Positions 6,414 through 16,047 of a stretch of 27,219 nt of DNA are shown in pieces (position 1 is the first letter of the stretch; each line of letters begins with the position of its first letter). The position numbers and the translations under genes were made by a program. The stretch covers positions 1 through 27,219 of the IMG/VR virus record IMGVR_UViG_3300008448_000497; one strand, 5' to 3'. Source of the stretch: a virus. The notes beneath the pieces were generated by a model. The model did no database searches. It was not told where the DNA came from and saw only the letters and a program-made list of their open reading frames with translations.

Positions 6414-8294
6414 ATGGAAACAAAAAAAGATGTATCATATTTAGGAAAAGATTTTGGTAATTTTCGAAACAACTTAATCGAATTTACCAAACAGTATTTT
6501 CCACAAACATACACCGATTTCAATGAAGCATCGCCGGGTATGCTATTTATAGAACTAGCAGCATATGTTGGGGATGTACTTTCTTTTTATACTGATGTTA
6601 ACTTGAAAGAATCATTGTTAGATCAGGCATCAGAACGAGGCAATGTTTTTGATTTAGCAAGGTCACTAGGATATATACCAAATAATGCAGTTCCTGCATA
6701 CACCACACTCAATGTTTATCAATTAATTCCATCTATTGGTACGGGTGCTAATGTTATGCCAGATTATAACTATGCACTTTCTATTAAACCCGGGTTCCGT
6801 ATAAAACAAGAAGGTGGTCCGGCAATATTTAGAACATTGGATTCGGTTGATTTTACGTTTTCATCATCGTTTGATCCGACTGAGGTTACCATATATGAAA
6901 CCGATGATGCTACTAACTTGCCTACATATTTTCTATTAAAGAAATCAGTGAAAGCGGTTTCCGGCCAAGTGAAAACTGCTAATTTTACATTTACATCACC
7001 GGTACCATATGATAAAGTAGTATTGCCAGACACGAATATAATTGAAATTATTTCAGTAGAAGAAAGTGATGGCGATAATTGGTATCAAGTACCATACCTA
7101 GCACAAGATACTATATTTGAAGATGTTCCTAATTTATTAGAAAACGATCCAGATTTATATGTATATAGATCACAATGTCCTAGCTTGTTGAAACTTAGAA
7201 AAACTTCAAAACGTTTTATAACAAGAATGCGAAGTGATAACAAATTGGAATTGCAATTTGGCGCTGGTGTTTCTGATAATAATGATGAAGAGATAATACC
7301 AAATCCAGATAATGTAGGAAATGGATTAGCTGGATTTCGTAGGGGTGTCGATGTCGACATAGACCCATCTAACTTTTTATATACCAGAGCTTATGGCCAA
7401 GCGCCGTCTGCTACCACATTAACAGTAACATACACTGTCGGTAATGGAATTCAAGACAACGTACCGGCATATAGTTTAACGAACATAGATTTTATTGAGT
7501 ACAATGAAAATGTAAATAGTAGCAGCAATGTAGGTATTGTTAATTTTGTTAAGACAACTGTAGCAGTTTCTAACGATGCCCCGGCAATCGGTGCAAAAAC
7601 TGCAGACACCTTAACTGATATTAAAAATAATGCAATGTCTTATTTTGCTACACAGAATCGATTAGTAACACGTGAAGACTATATTATTCGTGCATACTCG
7701 ATGCCGTCAAAATATGGAAGTGTAGCTAAAGCATACATTGTTCCAGATGATCAAATATCACAATCGGAATATACTAGCCAGCGGGTAGCAAATCCATTGG
7801 CATTAAACATGTACGTATTGGGCTATAATGCTAGCAAACAGTTAACAGCATTAAATGATGCAGTGAAAGAAAATTTAAAATCATATTTAGATTATTATCG
7901 AATACTTACTGATGCTGTAAATATTAAAGATGCATTTGTGATTAACATTGGTGTTGATTTTGAAATTTCAGTGTTGCCAAATTATAATAGCAATGAAATT
8001 TTGTTGAAATGCATTAATGCACTGAAATCAATGTTTGATATAGATAAATGGCAAATAAATCAACCGGTTATCAAATCCGATGTTATTAACACACTAGGCA
8101 ATGTTAAAGGAGTTCAGTCAGTAATTGGTGTGCAATTTTTAAACTTATATGATAGCAGTGCCGGGTATTCTGGAAATGTGTATAATTTAAATACCGCAAC
8201 AAGAAATGGTGTTATTTATCCATCATTAGATCCTAGTATATTTGAAGTTAAATATACAGATTCCGATATTAGGGGTCGTGTAGTAAATTATTAA
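6414..8294 (+). CDS. 6: Baseplate wedge protein gp6 (BaseplateJ-like)
   Basis: The 626-residue protein matches gp6, the wedge subunit whose dimers form the inner ring that holds the baseplate together; it is related to P2 gpJ. The N-terminus YLGKDFGNFRNNLIEFTKQY and FNEASPGMLFIELAAYVGDVLSFYTD are classic gp6 sequence, followed by ARSLGYIPNNAVPAY. The C-terminal half has the J-like features VTREDYIIRAYSMPSKYGSV and a ferredoxin-like region from about residue 500 (IGVDFEISVLPNY). T4 gp6 is 660 residues. The start at 6414 is preceded by ATAGGATAAC, a ribosome-site pattern repeated at other genes here. It lies 12 nt after gp25 and 9 nt before the DNRLRE-like gene, and these wedge genes are probably one transcription unit. 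Confidence 0.92.
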   Translation: METKKDVSYLGKDFGNFRNNLIEFTKQYFPQTYTDFNEASPGMLFIELAAYVGDVLSFYTDVNLKESLLDQASERGNVFDLARSLGYIPNNAVPAYTTLNVYQLIPSIGTGANVMPDYNYALSIKPGFRIKQEGGPAIFRTLDSVDFTFSSSFDPTEVTIYETDDATNLPTYFLLKKSVKAVSGQVKTANFTFTSPVPYDKVVLPDTNIIEIISVEESDGDNWYQVPYLAQDTIFEDVPNLLENDPDLYVYRSQCPSLLKLRKTSKRFITRMRSDNKLELQFGAGVSDNNDEEIIPNPDNVGNGLAGFRRGVDVDIDPSNFLYTRAYGQAPSATTLTVTYTVGNGIQDNVPAYSLTNIDFIEYNENVNSSSNVGIVNFVKTTVAVSNDAPAIGAKTADTLTDIKNNAMSYFATQNRLVTREDYIIRAYSMPSKYGSVAKAYIVPDDQISQSEYTSQRVANPLALNMYVLGYNASKQLTALNDAVKENLKSYLDYYRILTDAVNIKDAFVINIGVDFEISVLPNYNSNEILLKCINALKSMFDIDKWQINQPVIKSDVINTLGNVKGVQSVIGVQFLNLYDSSAGYSGNVYNLNTATRNGVIYPSLDPSIFEVKYTDSDIRGRVVNY

Positions 8295-8303
8295 GGATAA
8301 TGC

Positions 8304-9422
8304 ATGTTTAAAATATTTTATGCTCAAAAAGATGCCACTTTATATCAATCAAATCCGACATATAATACCGGGATAGATGAAATATTGGAAATTGGTAAAC
8401 GATTAGATACTGATGGTGAAACACTGTTAAAGTCTAGATCGGTTATAAAATTTGATATGGCTGAAATTTCAGCATCATTGTCAAAATACAGCAAAACCGT
8501 AAATGATTGCAAATTCGTGTTGCAGTTATATACATCTCATGCAAAAAATCTACCTTCAGATTATTCGGTATATGCAAAGCTAGTTGGACAGGATTGGATT
8601 AACGGAACTGGTTTTGAATCCGGTGTGACTACTGATGGTGTTTGTTGGAATTATCCTATATCCGGAAGTTCATGGTATTCCAGCAGTCAAAACATACAAA
8701 TTGGCAGTAGCACATTGTATGTATCAGGCTCTGGTGCTGGTGCTAGTTTCATGTACCAATCTGCATCCGGTGGTAGCAGTTCCGGCCTAGTGACATCTGA
8801 ATCATTTTCGTATAGACCAACTGATATTAACATGGATGTTACAAATGCGGTTAAAGTTTGGTTGAGTGGTAGTGGTGGGGCTAGTATTCCAAATTATGGA
8901 TTTTTGCTTCAATTTGCTGATTCAGACGAAACGAATAATGCGGTAGCCGGGTATGTTAGATTCTTTTCTCGCGAAACACATACTATATATGTGCCTAGAA
9001 TCGTGATGTACTGGGATAACCGCACTTTTACAACAGGATCGCTAACTTCTGTTAATACTGACTCATATGTAACATATACTAGTGTTAAACCAACGTATAA
9101 AGACACGGAAATTGCAAAGATTCGTATATATGGTCGCGATAGATTTCCACAAAAATCACCTACTAATCTATTTCCGGTACAAACCGTAAAATATTTGCCA
9201 CAGACAACTTACTACACTGTATTAGATGCCGCTACGGATGAGACTATAATTCCGTATGACGATATTTATACTAAAATAAGCTGCGATTCTACTAGCAATT
9301 TTATTTACTTAGATCTAAATGGTTTTATGCCAGAACGGTATTATCGTTTAGAATTAAAAGTAGTTAATGGAATTGAAGAACAGTACATCACAGATCAGAT
9401 TTATTTTAAAGTAGTTAGATAA
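8304..9422 (+). CDS. Virion structural protein with DNRLRE-like beta domain
   Basis: Residues 1 to about 260 of this 372-residue protein fit the DNRLRE/CBM96-type beta sandwich. KDATLYQSNPTYNTGIDEIL stands at the N-terminus, then a SRSVIKFDMAEI strand, DWINGTGF, a Gly/Ser-rich loop (about 110-165), NMDVTNAVKVWLSG, and YVRFFSRETHTIYVPRIV. The remaining 100 residues look like fibronectin-type beta strands ending in ITDQIYFKVV. In cellular proteins this domain binds sugars; in a phage baseplate it may serve structure or receptor contact. There is no close T4 counterpart. The start at 8304 follows AAGGATAATGC, and the stop shares one base with the next start (TAATG), so the two products are likely made in equal amounts. 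Confidence 0.75.
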   Translation: MFKIFYAQKDATLYQSNPTYNTGIDEILEIGKRLDTDGETLLKSRSVIKFDMAEISASLSKYSKTVNDCKFVLQLYTSHAKNLPSDYSVYAKLVGQDWINGTGFESGVTTDGVCWNYPISGSSWYSSSQNIQIGSSTLYVSGSGAGASFMYQSASGGSSSGLVTSESFSYRPTDINMDVTNAVKVWLSGSGGASIPNYGFLLQFADSDETNNAVAGYVRFFSRETHTIYVPRIVMYWDNRTFTTGSLTSVNTDSYVTYTSVKPTYKDTEIAKIRIYGRDRFPQKSPTNLFPVQTVKYLPQTTYYTVLDAATDETIIPYDDIYTKISCDSTSNFIYLDLNGFMPERYYRLELKVVNGIEEQYITDQIYFKVVR

Positions 9423-10405
9423 TGGCAATGGCAGGCAACGAAATTAATATACAAATACAACAATTAATAGATCCAGCAGATATCTATAGATCCGTTCCGT
9501 ACATACAAAATGGTCTGACATACAAATCAAATAATACCAGCATACATAAAAGAGATACAGCCGGCAATATAATATTGGAAGAGAATGCAGATTCAAATCC
9601 GTTATTAATTATTGAACCAACCGTGAAGCGTTTAACAACAAAATCGGTAACACGAGTAGTAGACACTACATTTCAATATTTTAAATTTCCTGTTGCTGTT
9701 ACTGAAACTGCTGCGGTACCAGAATTAAATTTAGAGTTTACAATAGATACCGATACGGTAACTACGCGTTATGTGATACCATATCAAGAATATCCAGAAG
9801 GCGTGCCTAATTCATATCGAAGATTAAACACAACCGGTGTTAGTTCATGGTTTACAAATGGAACTGAAAATTCTAGTGGTTTTACTAGATTACCATTTGT
9901 TGGTGGTACTCAATTAGAACCAGGAACATTCACTATAACTCCTGATGTATTAGACTTTTTACGATTGCAGAATAAAACAATTAGATTTTACATTCAAATG
10001 CAAGGTCGTGCTAGTTCACAAGCAATTGTAACAGAATTTGGTATGCGATTAGTTAGAACAAATCCTAGTGCATATCGAAACTTCGCATTGCCAACAATTA
10101 CAACCGAAGCAACTGGCGATGCATATCCGGTGCTAACCATGGAATACGTTTTAAATGTTAATGAATTATTTGCATTTGATAAATTTGCAGTTGAAGCACA
10201 GGCATCATCTACTTCATGGTATCTAGGTGATAGCACAATTTGGGATATTGAATTGATAGATACTCCAGCTGATTTCATAACAAGATATGATGGCGTACAA
10301 ACTATAAGTGATAACTCAGTTTTACAATTAAATGGCGTTGATGTTTTTAGCACGCGGCCGACAACATATAGTAACACTGCTGCAACGGGCACTGATATAA
10401 GATAA
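9422..10405 (+). CDS. Baseplate/tail structural protein, unknown family (327 aa)
   Basis: I do not recognise a named family. The protein is rich in beta strand, Thr, Asn and Ser, and its sequence style matches the tail genes around it. Segments include SVPYIQNGLTYKSNNTSIHK at the N-terminus, a strand-rich middle (VTTRYVIPYQEYP) and a C-terminal part with SWYLGDSTIWDIELIDTP. It has no cysteine and no membrane segment. Its place, between wedge proteins gp6 and the large gp7-like protein, suggests a further wedge component. A gp8-like role is possible from gene order alone, but no residue match to gp8 is visible. The start shares the A of the upstream TAA, and the next gene begins 3 nt after its own stop. 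Confidence 0.68.
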   Translation: MAMAGNEINIQIQQLIDPADIYRSVPYIQNGLTYKSNNTSIHKRDTAGNIILEENADSNPLLIIEPTVKRLTTKSVTRVVDTTFQYFKFPVAVTETAAVPELNLEFTIDTDTVTTRYVIPYQEYPEGVPNSYRRLNTTGVSSWFTNGTENSSGFTRLPFVGGTQLEPGTFTITPDVLDFLRLQNKTIRFYIQMQGRASSQAIVTEFGMRLVRTNPSAYRNFALPTITTEATGDAYPVLTMEYVLNVNELFAFDKFAVEAQASSTSWYLGDSTIWDIELIDTPADFITRYDGVQTISDNSVLQLNGVDVFSTRPTTYSNTAATGTDIR

Positions 10406-10408
10406 TGC

Positions 10409-13400
10409 ATGTTAACACAATATAAAAATATCGATGAAATATTAAGTTCAAATACATCTGTTTCTGCAGAACGATTATCTAACAGGACTCGAGATTTTGT
10501 TAGTTATGATGGCAATAAATTAGTGTATTTTAATACTGATATTACTACACAATCAGATTTATCTCGTATAGAACTACATGCATATTCTAACGATACGTGG
10601 ATAACCGGTACACACAAACTTGCTATCAAAAATTCAATTCCAACATATGTAGATAGCACAACCAATCAAACAATAACATTTCCAGCACAGCCAATTGCAA
10701 TTGATATTTATGATGAATTATCTAAATTAAATTTAACTGCTGGAAATTTTCGTATTGCTGTTAACTTTTTTAAAAATTTAATAGGTAGCTACGAACGTCA
10801 GCATTTGCGAATTGACGAAATATCTCCAGACCGTACCGAAATTCGTCTACGTGCAATTGACGAAACAGATCCGGAGTTTCTGCAGCAGATTTCGAATTAT
10901 ATACAAACAGTTCGACAAACATCGAGCCAATGGTATAAATCATACGTATTAAATTTTAGCAGAAACCAATGTGCTTTATTTGTGAACAGTGTAGTTATTG
11001 GTGAATACCTATACGTTAAATTATATGAGCCTTTAAGTTCTGATATTGATTTAGATTTTAGATGTTGGGTTGTAGAAGAGCAGAAGCCAACATACATTGA
11101 TAAAATTTACATACAGCCGCAAGCTATATCTACACAGTATAACATACTTTCGAATCCAAACTGGTATGCAAATTCATCATATAATATTTCAGCAGGAACT
11201 GATTTACTATCATGGAATGAATTATTAGGATCTTCTGTACAAACATCTCAGCAAATTATAGATGCGTATTTTTCTGGAAGTTTAAGTGGAGTTAAATTAA
11301 ATATAGATTTTTCTGATTTTAACAATTTCATATTTTATAGCTCAGCAACCGAACGTGTAGAAAATTTTAAATATAAATTACAATTACTAGAATATTATGC
11401 ATCTCAAAGTGTAGCAGTTTCCGTGATATCGGGTAGTGTTGCTACAACAAATGCATCAGATTATAATACACAACGAACCAATTTAATTAGTGGATTTGAT
11501 GCATTTGAAAAGTTTTTATACTACGAATCATCATCTAAATTAACTACCTATGATATTCCATTAGAATTTGCAAATGTACCCGGATTAACTGGCAGTTATA
11601 TTACGCCGGTACCGAAATCAAATTCATCAGTACCATATTCATTGTATCCAGTAACAAGCTCACAGTTCCAAGCTTGGTATTCATCATTAGTGTCAAATGC
11701 AATTTTATATGATAAACTGAACACAAGTGCATTGACATTTGCGATACCAGAATTTATTAGATTGGATTCTAATAATGAAAATTTGCAAACGTTTGTTAAT
11801 ATGTTAGGCCATCATTATGATATACTATACATGTATATTAATCATATGACTAAAATACACAAACGTGATGAAAATCCTAAGATAGGAATGCCAAATGAAT
11901 TGTTGTATTCTGTAGCAAAACAATTTGGGTGGAATTTAACGGATGGTAATCAAACGCAAGATTTATGGCAATATGTGTTAGGAACATCGGAAACCGGAAC
12001 ACCATTAACAGGTTCGAATACGGTTGGCGATCCATCAGTTCCAGGTCGAGACATGACTACCACCATATGGCGACGGATTGTTAACAATTTGCCAGCAATG
12101 TTAAAATCGAAGGGTACGAAAAGAAGTGTGCAAGCACTATTATCATGTTATGGAATTCCACAATCATTAATTTCCATAAAAGAATATGGTGGTCCAAGAT
12201 TAGACAGAGCTCCAGTATATGAAAAATTAAACTTTGACTATGCATTAGATTTAATCAATAACACTGCCGGAACTGTAACTACGAATTATTCTCAATCTAT
12301 TAATACCGTAGAATTACGCTTCCGTACGGATAATGTGATAGAAAATCCGACAATGCCTAGCACAATGAATTTATTTTCAGTTGGATCCAATAACGTTACT
12401 TTAGATTATACCTCAGGAACATTAGCAACCATACAAATTAATGGTACTAGTTCTGCTGATATTGAAATGTTTGATGGTGGTTGGTTAACTGCTATGCTTA
12501 GATCATCTGGAACTAATTTACAAGTAGTAGCAAAACGATCTAAATATGGAAAAATTGTAGCAGCCGTGTCAGCATCAGCAACAGCATCTTTTGCTTATTC
12601 TGGAAGCGTTGTTATAGGTGGTACCGCCGGCGGTAGTCGATTAGTTGGACAAGTTCAAGAATTGAGATTATGGTCTAGCAGTCTGTCTGATTCTGCATTT
12701 AATAATCACGTAAAAGCACCAGCTGCATATAATGGTAATACTGATGCATATGATGAATTAGTGTTCCGGGTGCCGCTAACACAAAAAATTAATCACACAT
12801 TAACATCTAGTTTATCCGGTGTTCAGCCAGCTGTATCCACAATATCTTCTTCATTTGCATCTTGGTCCACATCAACACCATACGACTCTATAGAAGAAAC
12901 ATATTATTATGATTCCGTATCTGTTGGTGCAGGAACATATGATGATAATAAAATACGTTTAGAAGATAATAGTTTGATTGGTACACTTGATGTTAAAACT
13001 CGAGCTGAACGTAGTCAATTTGATACAGCACCACTTGATAGTGCAAAGTTAGGAGTATATTTTTCTCCACAAACCATGATTGATGAAGATATTATTGCAC
13101 AATTAGGATTCGTGGAATTAGATGAATATATTGGCGATCCTGGAGATTCTGAATCAGACGAGTATCCTAGATTGATACAACGAGCGCAACAATATTGGAA
13201 AAAATATTCGGAACGAAATGATATAAATTCATACATCAAAATATTTACTTTGTTTGATTTATCATTTTTCCGGCAATTGGAACAACTACTCCCAGCACGT
13301 GTTAATGCAATAACTGGTATAGTAGTTCAACCGAATATATTGGAACGAAGTAAAAAATCAGTACTGCCTGAAATTGAAAGATTTGACAATACATACAATG

Positions 13401-13984
13401 TTACAATAACACAAGCAGTTCCTACCGCTAGCGGAGATTATTTAAATTATGATGGTACAATACAAGGTAGAATTTTAACACTTACTGCGGAAGATGATGA
13501 TCAATGGCAAGCATATTTGACTGCATCACAAGATAAAAAATACAATGGTACTACATATAGTTATGAGTATCTTATCTGGAGCGGATCTGTATATATAACC
13601 GGGTCTACACCATATTGGAGATCAGAAGCAGTTTCGCCAGTTATTCTAGATGCAGTGTTATCTGAATTCAAAATTAAAAGTGGTAGTTTAGAATATACAT
13701 CTTCATTCATTAGTGGTAGTATCTATGGTTCAGCATCATATGGTACTGGTAGTTATGCTGATTATATATGGAAATTTACCGGAAGCTTAGCACAAACACA
13801 GGACTATTTACCACAAGGAATTGAAAATCAAAAATATGCAGGATCAAAATTAACATCAGCTGATTTCAATATTGATTCTACACAAACTGTTGATGGTAAA
13901 CCGGTAGTGGAATGGCGAACTGCAAATCCGAATCAATTAATATATCAAACACCTAGCGAACAGGGAAGTTTTGTTTTACTATAA
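10409..13984 (+). CDS. Large baseplate protein, gp7/P2-I-like, with LamG-like insert
   Basis: At 1191 residues this is the largest complete gene here, close to T4 gp7 (1032) in size and in place after gp25 and gp6. Around residues 485-600 it has a P2 gpI-like tail-protein core: GMPNELLYSVAKQFGWN, then TTTIWRRIVNNLPAMLKSKG and TKRSVQALLSCYGIP, where K-GT followed by a short helix is the family signature. Residues about 620-790 form a LamG/concanavalin-like sandwich (ending GQVQELRLWSSSLSDSAFNN). Residues about 880-990 include LGVYFSPQTMIDEDIIAQLG and IKIFTLFDLSFFRQLEQLLP, probably the wedge-core contact. The C-terminal 170 residues are beta-rich with repeated SGS/TGS turns. Start: ATAAGATAATGC before the ATG. 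The gp7 equivalence is inferred; the P2-I core is seen. Confidence 0.8.
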   Translation: MLTQYKNIDEILSSNTSVSAERLSNRTRDFVSYDGNKLVYFNTDITTQSDLSRIELHAYSNDTWITGTHKLAIKNSIPTYVDSTTNQTITFPAQPIAIDIYDELSKLNLTAGNFRIAVNFFKNLIGSYERQHLRIDEISPDRTEIRLRAIDETDPEFLQQISNYIQTVRQTSSQWYKSYVLNFSRNQCALFVNSVVIGEYLYVKLYEPLSSDIDLDFRCWVVEEQKPTYIDKIYIQPQAISTQYNILSNPNWYANSSYNISAGTDLLSWNELLGSSVQTSQQIIDAYFSGSLSGVKLNIDFSDFNNFIFYSSATERVENFKYKLQLLEYYASQSVAVSVISGSVATTNASDYNTQRTNLISGFDAFEKFLYYESSSKLTTYDIPLEFANVPGLTGSYITPVPKSNSSVPYSLYPVTSSQFQAWYSSLVSNAILYDKLNTSALTFAIPEFIRLDSNNENLQTFVNMLGHHYDILYMYINHMTKIHKRDENPKIGMPNELLYSVAKQFGWNLTDGNQTQDLWQYVLGTSETGTPLTGSNTVGDPSVPGRDMTTTIWRRIVNNLPAMLKSKGTKRSVQALLSCYGIPQSLISIKEYGGPRLDRAPVYEKLNFDYALDLINNTAGTVTTNYSQSINTVELRFRTDNVIENPTMPSTMNLFSVGSNNVTLDYTSGTLATIQINGTSSADIEMFDGGWLTAMLRSSGTNLQVVAKRSKYGKIVAAVSASATASFAYSGSVVIGGTAGGSRLVGQVQELRLWSSSLSDSAFNNHVKAPAAYNGNTDAYDELVFRVPLTQKINHTLTSSLSGVQPAVSTISSSFASWSTSTPYDSIEETYYYDSVSVGAGTYDDNKIRLEDNSLIGTLDVKTRAERSQFDTAPLDSAKLGVYFSPQTMIDEDIIAQLGFVELDEYIGDPGDSESDEYPRLIQRAQQYWKKYSERNDINSYIKIFTLFDLSFFRQLEQLLPARVNAITGIVVQPNILERSKKSVLPEIERFDNTYNVTITQAVPTASGDYLNYDGTIQGRILTLTAEDDDQWQAYLTASQDKKYNGTTYSYEYLIWSGSVYITGSTPYWRSEAVSPVILDAVLSEFKIKSGSLEYTSSFISGSIYGSASYGTGSYADYIWKFTGSLAQTQDYLPQGIENQKYAGSKLTSADFNIDSTQTVDGKPVVEWRTANPNQLIYQTPSEQGSFVLL

Positions 13985-13998
13985 TTTTATTTATTATT

Positions 13999-14013
13999 GA
14001 TATTTATTTTAAA
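13999..14013 (+). promoter_or_regulatory. Intergenic motif copy D (candidate late promoter)
   Basis: GATATTTATTTTAAA, one base from the consensus, lies in the 41-nt gap after the large baseplate gene and 12 nt before the ATG at 14026. The bases after it (TAGGAATAAAAC) supply a weak ribosome site. It probably opens a separate transcription unit for the next virion proteins. Confidence 0.5.
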
Positions 14014-14025
14014 TAGGAATAAAAC

Positions 14026-14682
14026 ATGGGATATTTAGATAATAGTTCCGTTACGGTAGATGCAATTTTAACTCTTAAAGGGAGAGAATTGTTAGCACGA
14101 GGTGGAAATTCATTTAAAATTACACAATTTGCACTTGGAGATGATGAAGTAGATTATTCATTATGGAATCCAAACCATCCGTTAGGAACAAATTATTATG
14201 GCGTTATTATAGAAAATATGCCAATCGTAGAAGCGATTCCAGATGAAACACAAGCGCTTCGTTATAAATTGATTACGTTGCCAAAAAAGACTACAAATAT
14301 ACCGGTTGTAACAGTAGGAAATACTGCGATTACATTGTTAGCTCCAGGCGATGGTTCGGCAATTACTCCTAATACTAGTAATTTACAAGGCGGAAATTCA
14401 AATTTAGGATATACCGCAATATTATCAGATTCTACGGTTGCTGATATACAAGTAACAAGAGCATTGCAAAATTCAGTATTACCGACGACACCTACATTTA
14501 TTGGAGATAATGAGGATGCTCAGAGTGTGGCTGTATCTGGATATGAATTCCGAGTTATTGCTAAAGCTCAATATGTTGAAGATAAAACTGCTACAATTAC
14601 GATTATTGGAAACGAAACCGGAGGTAGTGTAACTATTAATTTAACTGTTAAAAAAGTAACCTCTGTAACGACCGGCCAGTAA
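14026..14682 (+). CDS. Conserved virion structural protein (218 aa)
   Basis: The N-terminal half is a recognisable phage virion family of environmental T4-like phages: MGYLDNSSVTVDAILTLKGR at the start, then FKITQFALGDDEVDYSLWNP (about 35-54) and LGTNYYGVIIENMPIVEAIP. The C-terminal half (about 97-215) is beta-rich with Ile/Thr/Val strands and a SGYEFRVIAKAQY segment, like an Ig-type sandwich. There are no cysteines and no membrane segment. The function is not known; the neighbours place it in the tail or at its fibres. It has its own upstream motif copy, which suggests strong late expression as expected for a structural protein. A gap of 32 nt with no promoter motif follows, so the next gene is probably on the same transcript. 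Confidence 0.75.
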   Translation: MGYLDNSSVTVDAILTLKGRELLARGGNSFKITQFALGDDEVDYSLWNPNHPLGTNYYGVIIENMPIVEAIPDETQALRYKLITLPKKTTNIPVVTVGNTAITLLAPGDGSAITPNTSNLQGGNSNLGYTAILSDSTVADIQVTRALQNSVLPTTPTFIGDNEDAQSVAVSGYEFRVIAKAQYVEDKTATITIIGNETGGSVTINLTVKKVTSVTTGQ

Positions 14683-14714
14683 TAATCACTGCTAGTTAAT
14701 AAAAAGAAATATAT

Positions 14715-15986
14715 ATGAAACAACTTATTAACATATTAAAGTTAAAACCTAAACATGGCGGATTGCCACGTGGTACGCAATTAGCTACTAATTTAGCAAA
14801 TGCAGCTGCTGGAGCTCCAGCACCACCTGCAGATTCCGTTACTGAGCAAGTGCAACAATTGGCACAGCAATTAGCAAATGAAATAGTTGCTAGTCAGCAA
14901 CAAACGCAATTAATAGCTCGTAACGGCCGTGTCTTTACAAAATTTGATACATTAAATGATGTAGTTTCAAATCAGATTGAAACTGTTACTGCGGGTTTAT
15001 GGAGCGATGGCATTGCAAGTTTAACAACATATGCATCAGCATCATCGCAGACAACATCACAAAAAAGATATTACATCGATGTATATCAGGAAAATCCATC
15101 GAATGAAGGTGCTGCGGTACAATATTCATTAGCATATGGTCATGCATTAGGTAGTGGATCAGACTCACAAGGTACTTTAACTGACTCACCATCAAAAGCA
15201 ATTTATTCACAGTATCGACAATTGCTATTAAATCCAAATGATTCTAGATTCACGACAGCTGGTTCAGGTAGTACGGATTCGATTTATGTTGTTAATTTTA
15301 AAAGAAATCGTTTGAAAGAACGTTTAGATGCTGGTAATTTTGAATTGCCATTAACAAATGTAACTGCTCGAGCTGTCAATGCTACAGGATCTGTAACTGT
15401 TGGATCTACTGTGATCACATTAGTTGATGATTCATCATTAGCATCAGCAACTGTTGGAGATTCTGGAAAAGTTTATAACATTGTGTCTGGATCATTGACA
15501 TCAGGTGTTTATAATTCATCCGCTCCTGTTTATTACGGACTAGCATATCCAGATCATGGAGTTTTAGTATTAGATGGCAAAATGCTAGATCAGCAATTAG
15601 GATTTAAAACTAACGTATCTTCTAGTGTTGAAGGAAACAACCATTTTGTACTATATCATTCAATTTCTGGTTCTGCTCTTCAAACAAATCCAGAAACATC
15701 AGATCCATATGGGTTCTTAGCACGTAATTCTGAAAAGATTACAAGTACTCATTACTTTGTACGAATTAAAAATGCTGAGTATAACTTCTCAAATAATCCA
15801 TCATATGTAACCGGGTCTGTTGGTCAATTATCACAAACATCTTTTGTAGGTGATCCTAAAACGTATATCACAACAGTTGGATTATATAATGATCGTCAAG
15901 AACTATTAGCGGTTGCGAAATTAAGTAAACCGTTATTAAAATCATTCCAGCGTGAAGCTCTTATTCGCGTAAAGCTTGATTTCTAA
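14715..15986 (+). CDS. Virion structural protein, paralogue 1 of a tail pair
   Basis: The 423-residue protein has an Ala/Gln-rich helical N-terminus (about residues 20-80, VTEQVQQLAQQLANEIVASQ), then a beta-rich body. YGHALGSGSDSQGTLTDSPS and LKERLDAGNFELPLTNVTA stand in the middle, and TYITTVGLYNDRQELLAVAK with LSKPLLKSFQREALIRVKLD at the end. The last part matches the end of the protein encoded from 16048 (ITTIGLYDDAGQLLAIGKLA), so the two share a domain. No exact family name comes to mind; it is probably a major tail or neck structural protein. The ATG follows AAAAAGAAATATAT. A strong terminator 20 nt after the stop ends this unit. Confidence 0.72.
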   Translation: MKQLINILKLKPKHGGLPRGTQLATNLANAAAGAPAPPADSVTEQVQQLAQQLANEIVASQQQTQLIARNGRVFTKFDTLNDVVSNQIETVTAGLWSDGIASLTTYASASSQTTSQKRYYIDVYQENPSNEGAAVQYSLAYGHALGSGSDSQGTLTDSPSKAIYSQYRQLLLNPNDSRFTTAGSGSTDSIYVVNFKRNRLKERLDAGNFELPLTNVTARAVNATGSVTVGSTVITLVDDSSLASATVGDSGKVYNIVSGSLTSGVYNSSAPVYYGLAYPDHGVLVLDGKMLDQQLGFKTNVSSSVEGNNHFVLYHSISGSALQTNPETSDPYGFLARNSEKITSTHYFVRIKNAEYNFSNNPSYVTGSVGQLSQTSFVGDPKTYITTVGLYNDRQELLAVAKLSKPLLKSFQREALIRVKLDF

Positions 15987-16005
15987 AATAACACACTGAT
16001 TTAAG

Positions 16006-16041
16006 CCCTGTTATATTTATTATAAATGTAGCAGGGTTTTT
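16006..16041 (+). terminator. Rho-independent terminator with motif-like stem
   Basis: Bases 16006-16036 fold into a 14-bp stem, CCCTGTTATATTTA against TAAATGTAGCAGGG with two G-T pairs, closing a 3-nt loop (TTA). Five T residues follow at 16037-16041. This is a textbook intrinsic terminator for + strand transcription, 20 nt after the stop of the upstream structural gene and 6 nt before the next ATG. The left arm and loop contain TATATTTATTATAAAT, similar to the intergenic motif, so the element may combine termination with re-initiation for the next gene. Confidence 0.85.
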
Positions 16042-16047
16042 ACTATC

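Noticed and set aside
13985-14025. Terminator after the large baseplate gene
   Set aside because: The gap has no GC-rich stem followed by a T-run; it contains only A/T-rich sequence and motif copy D.
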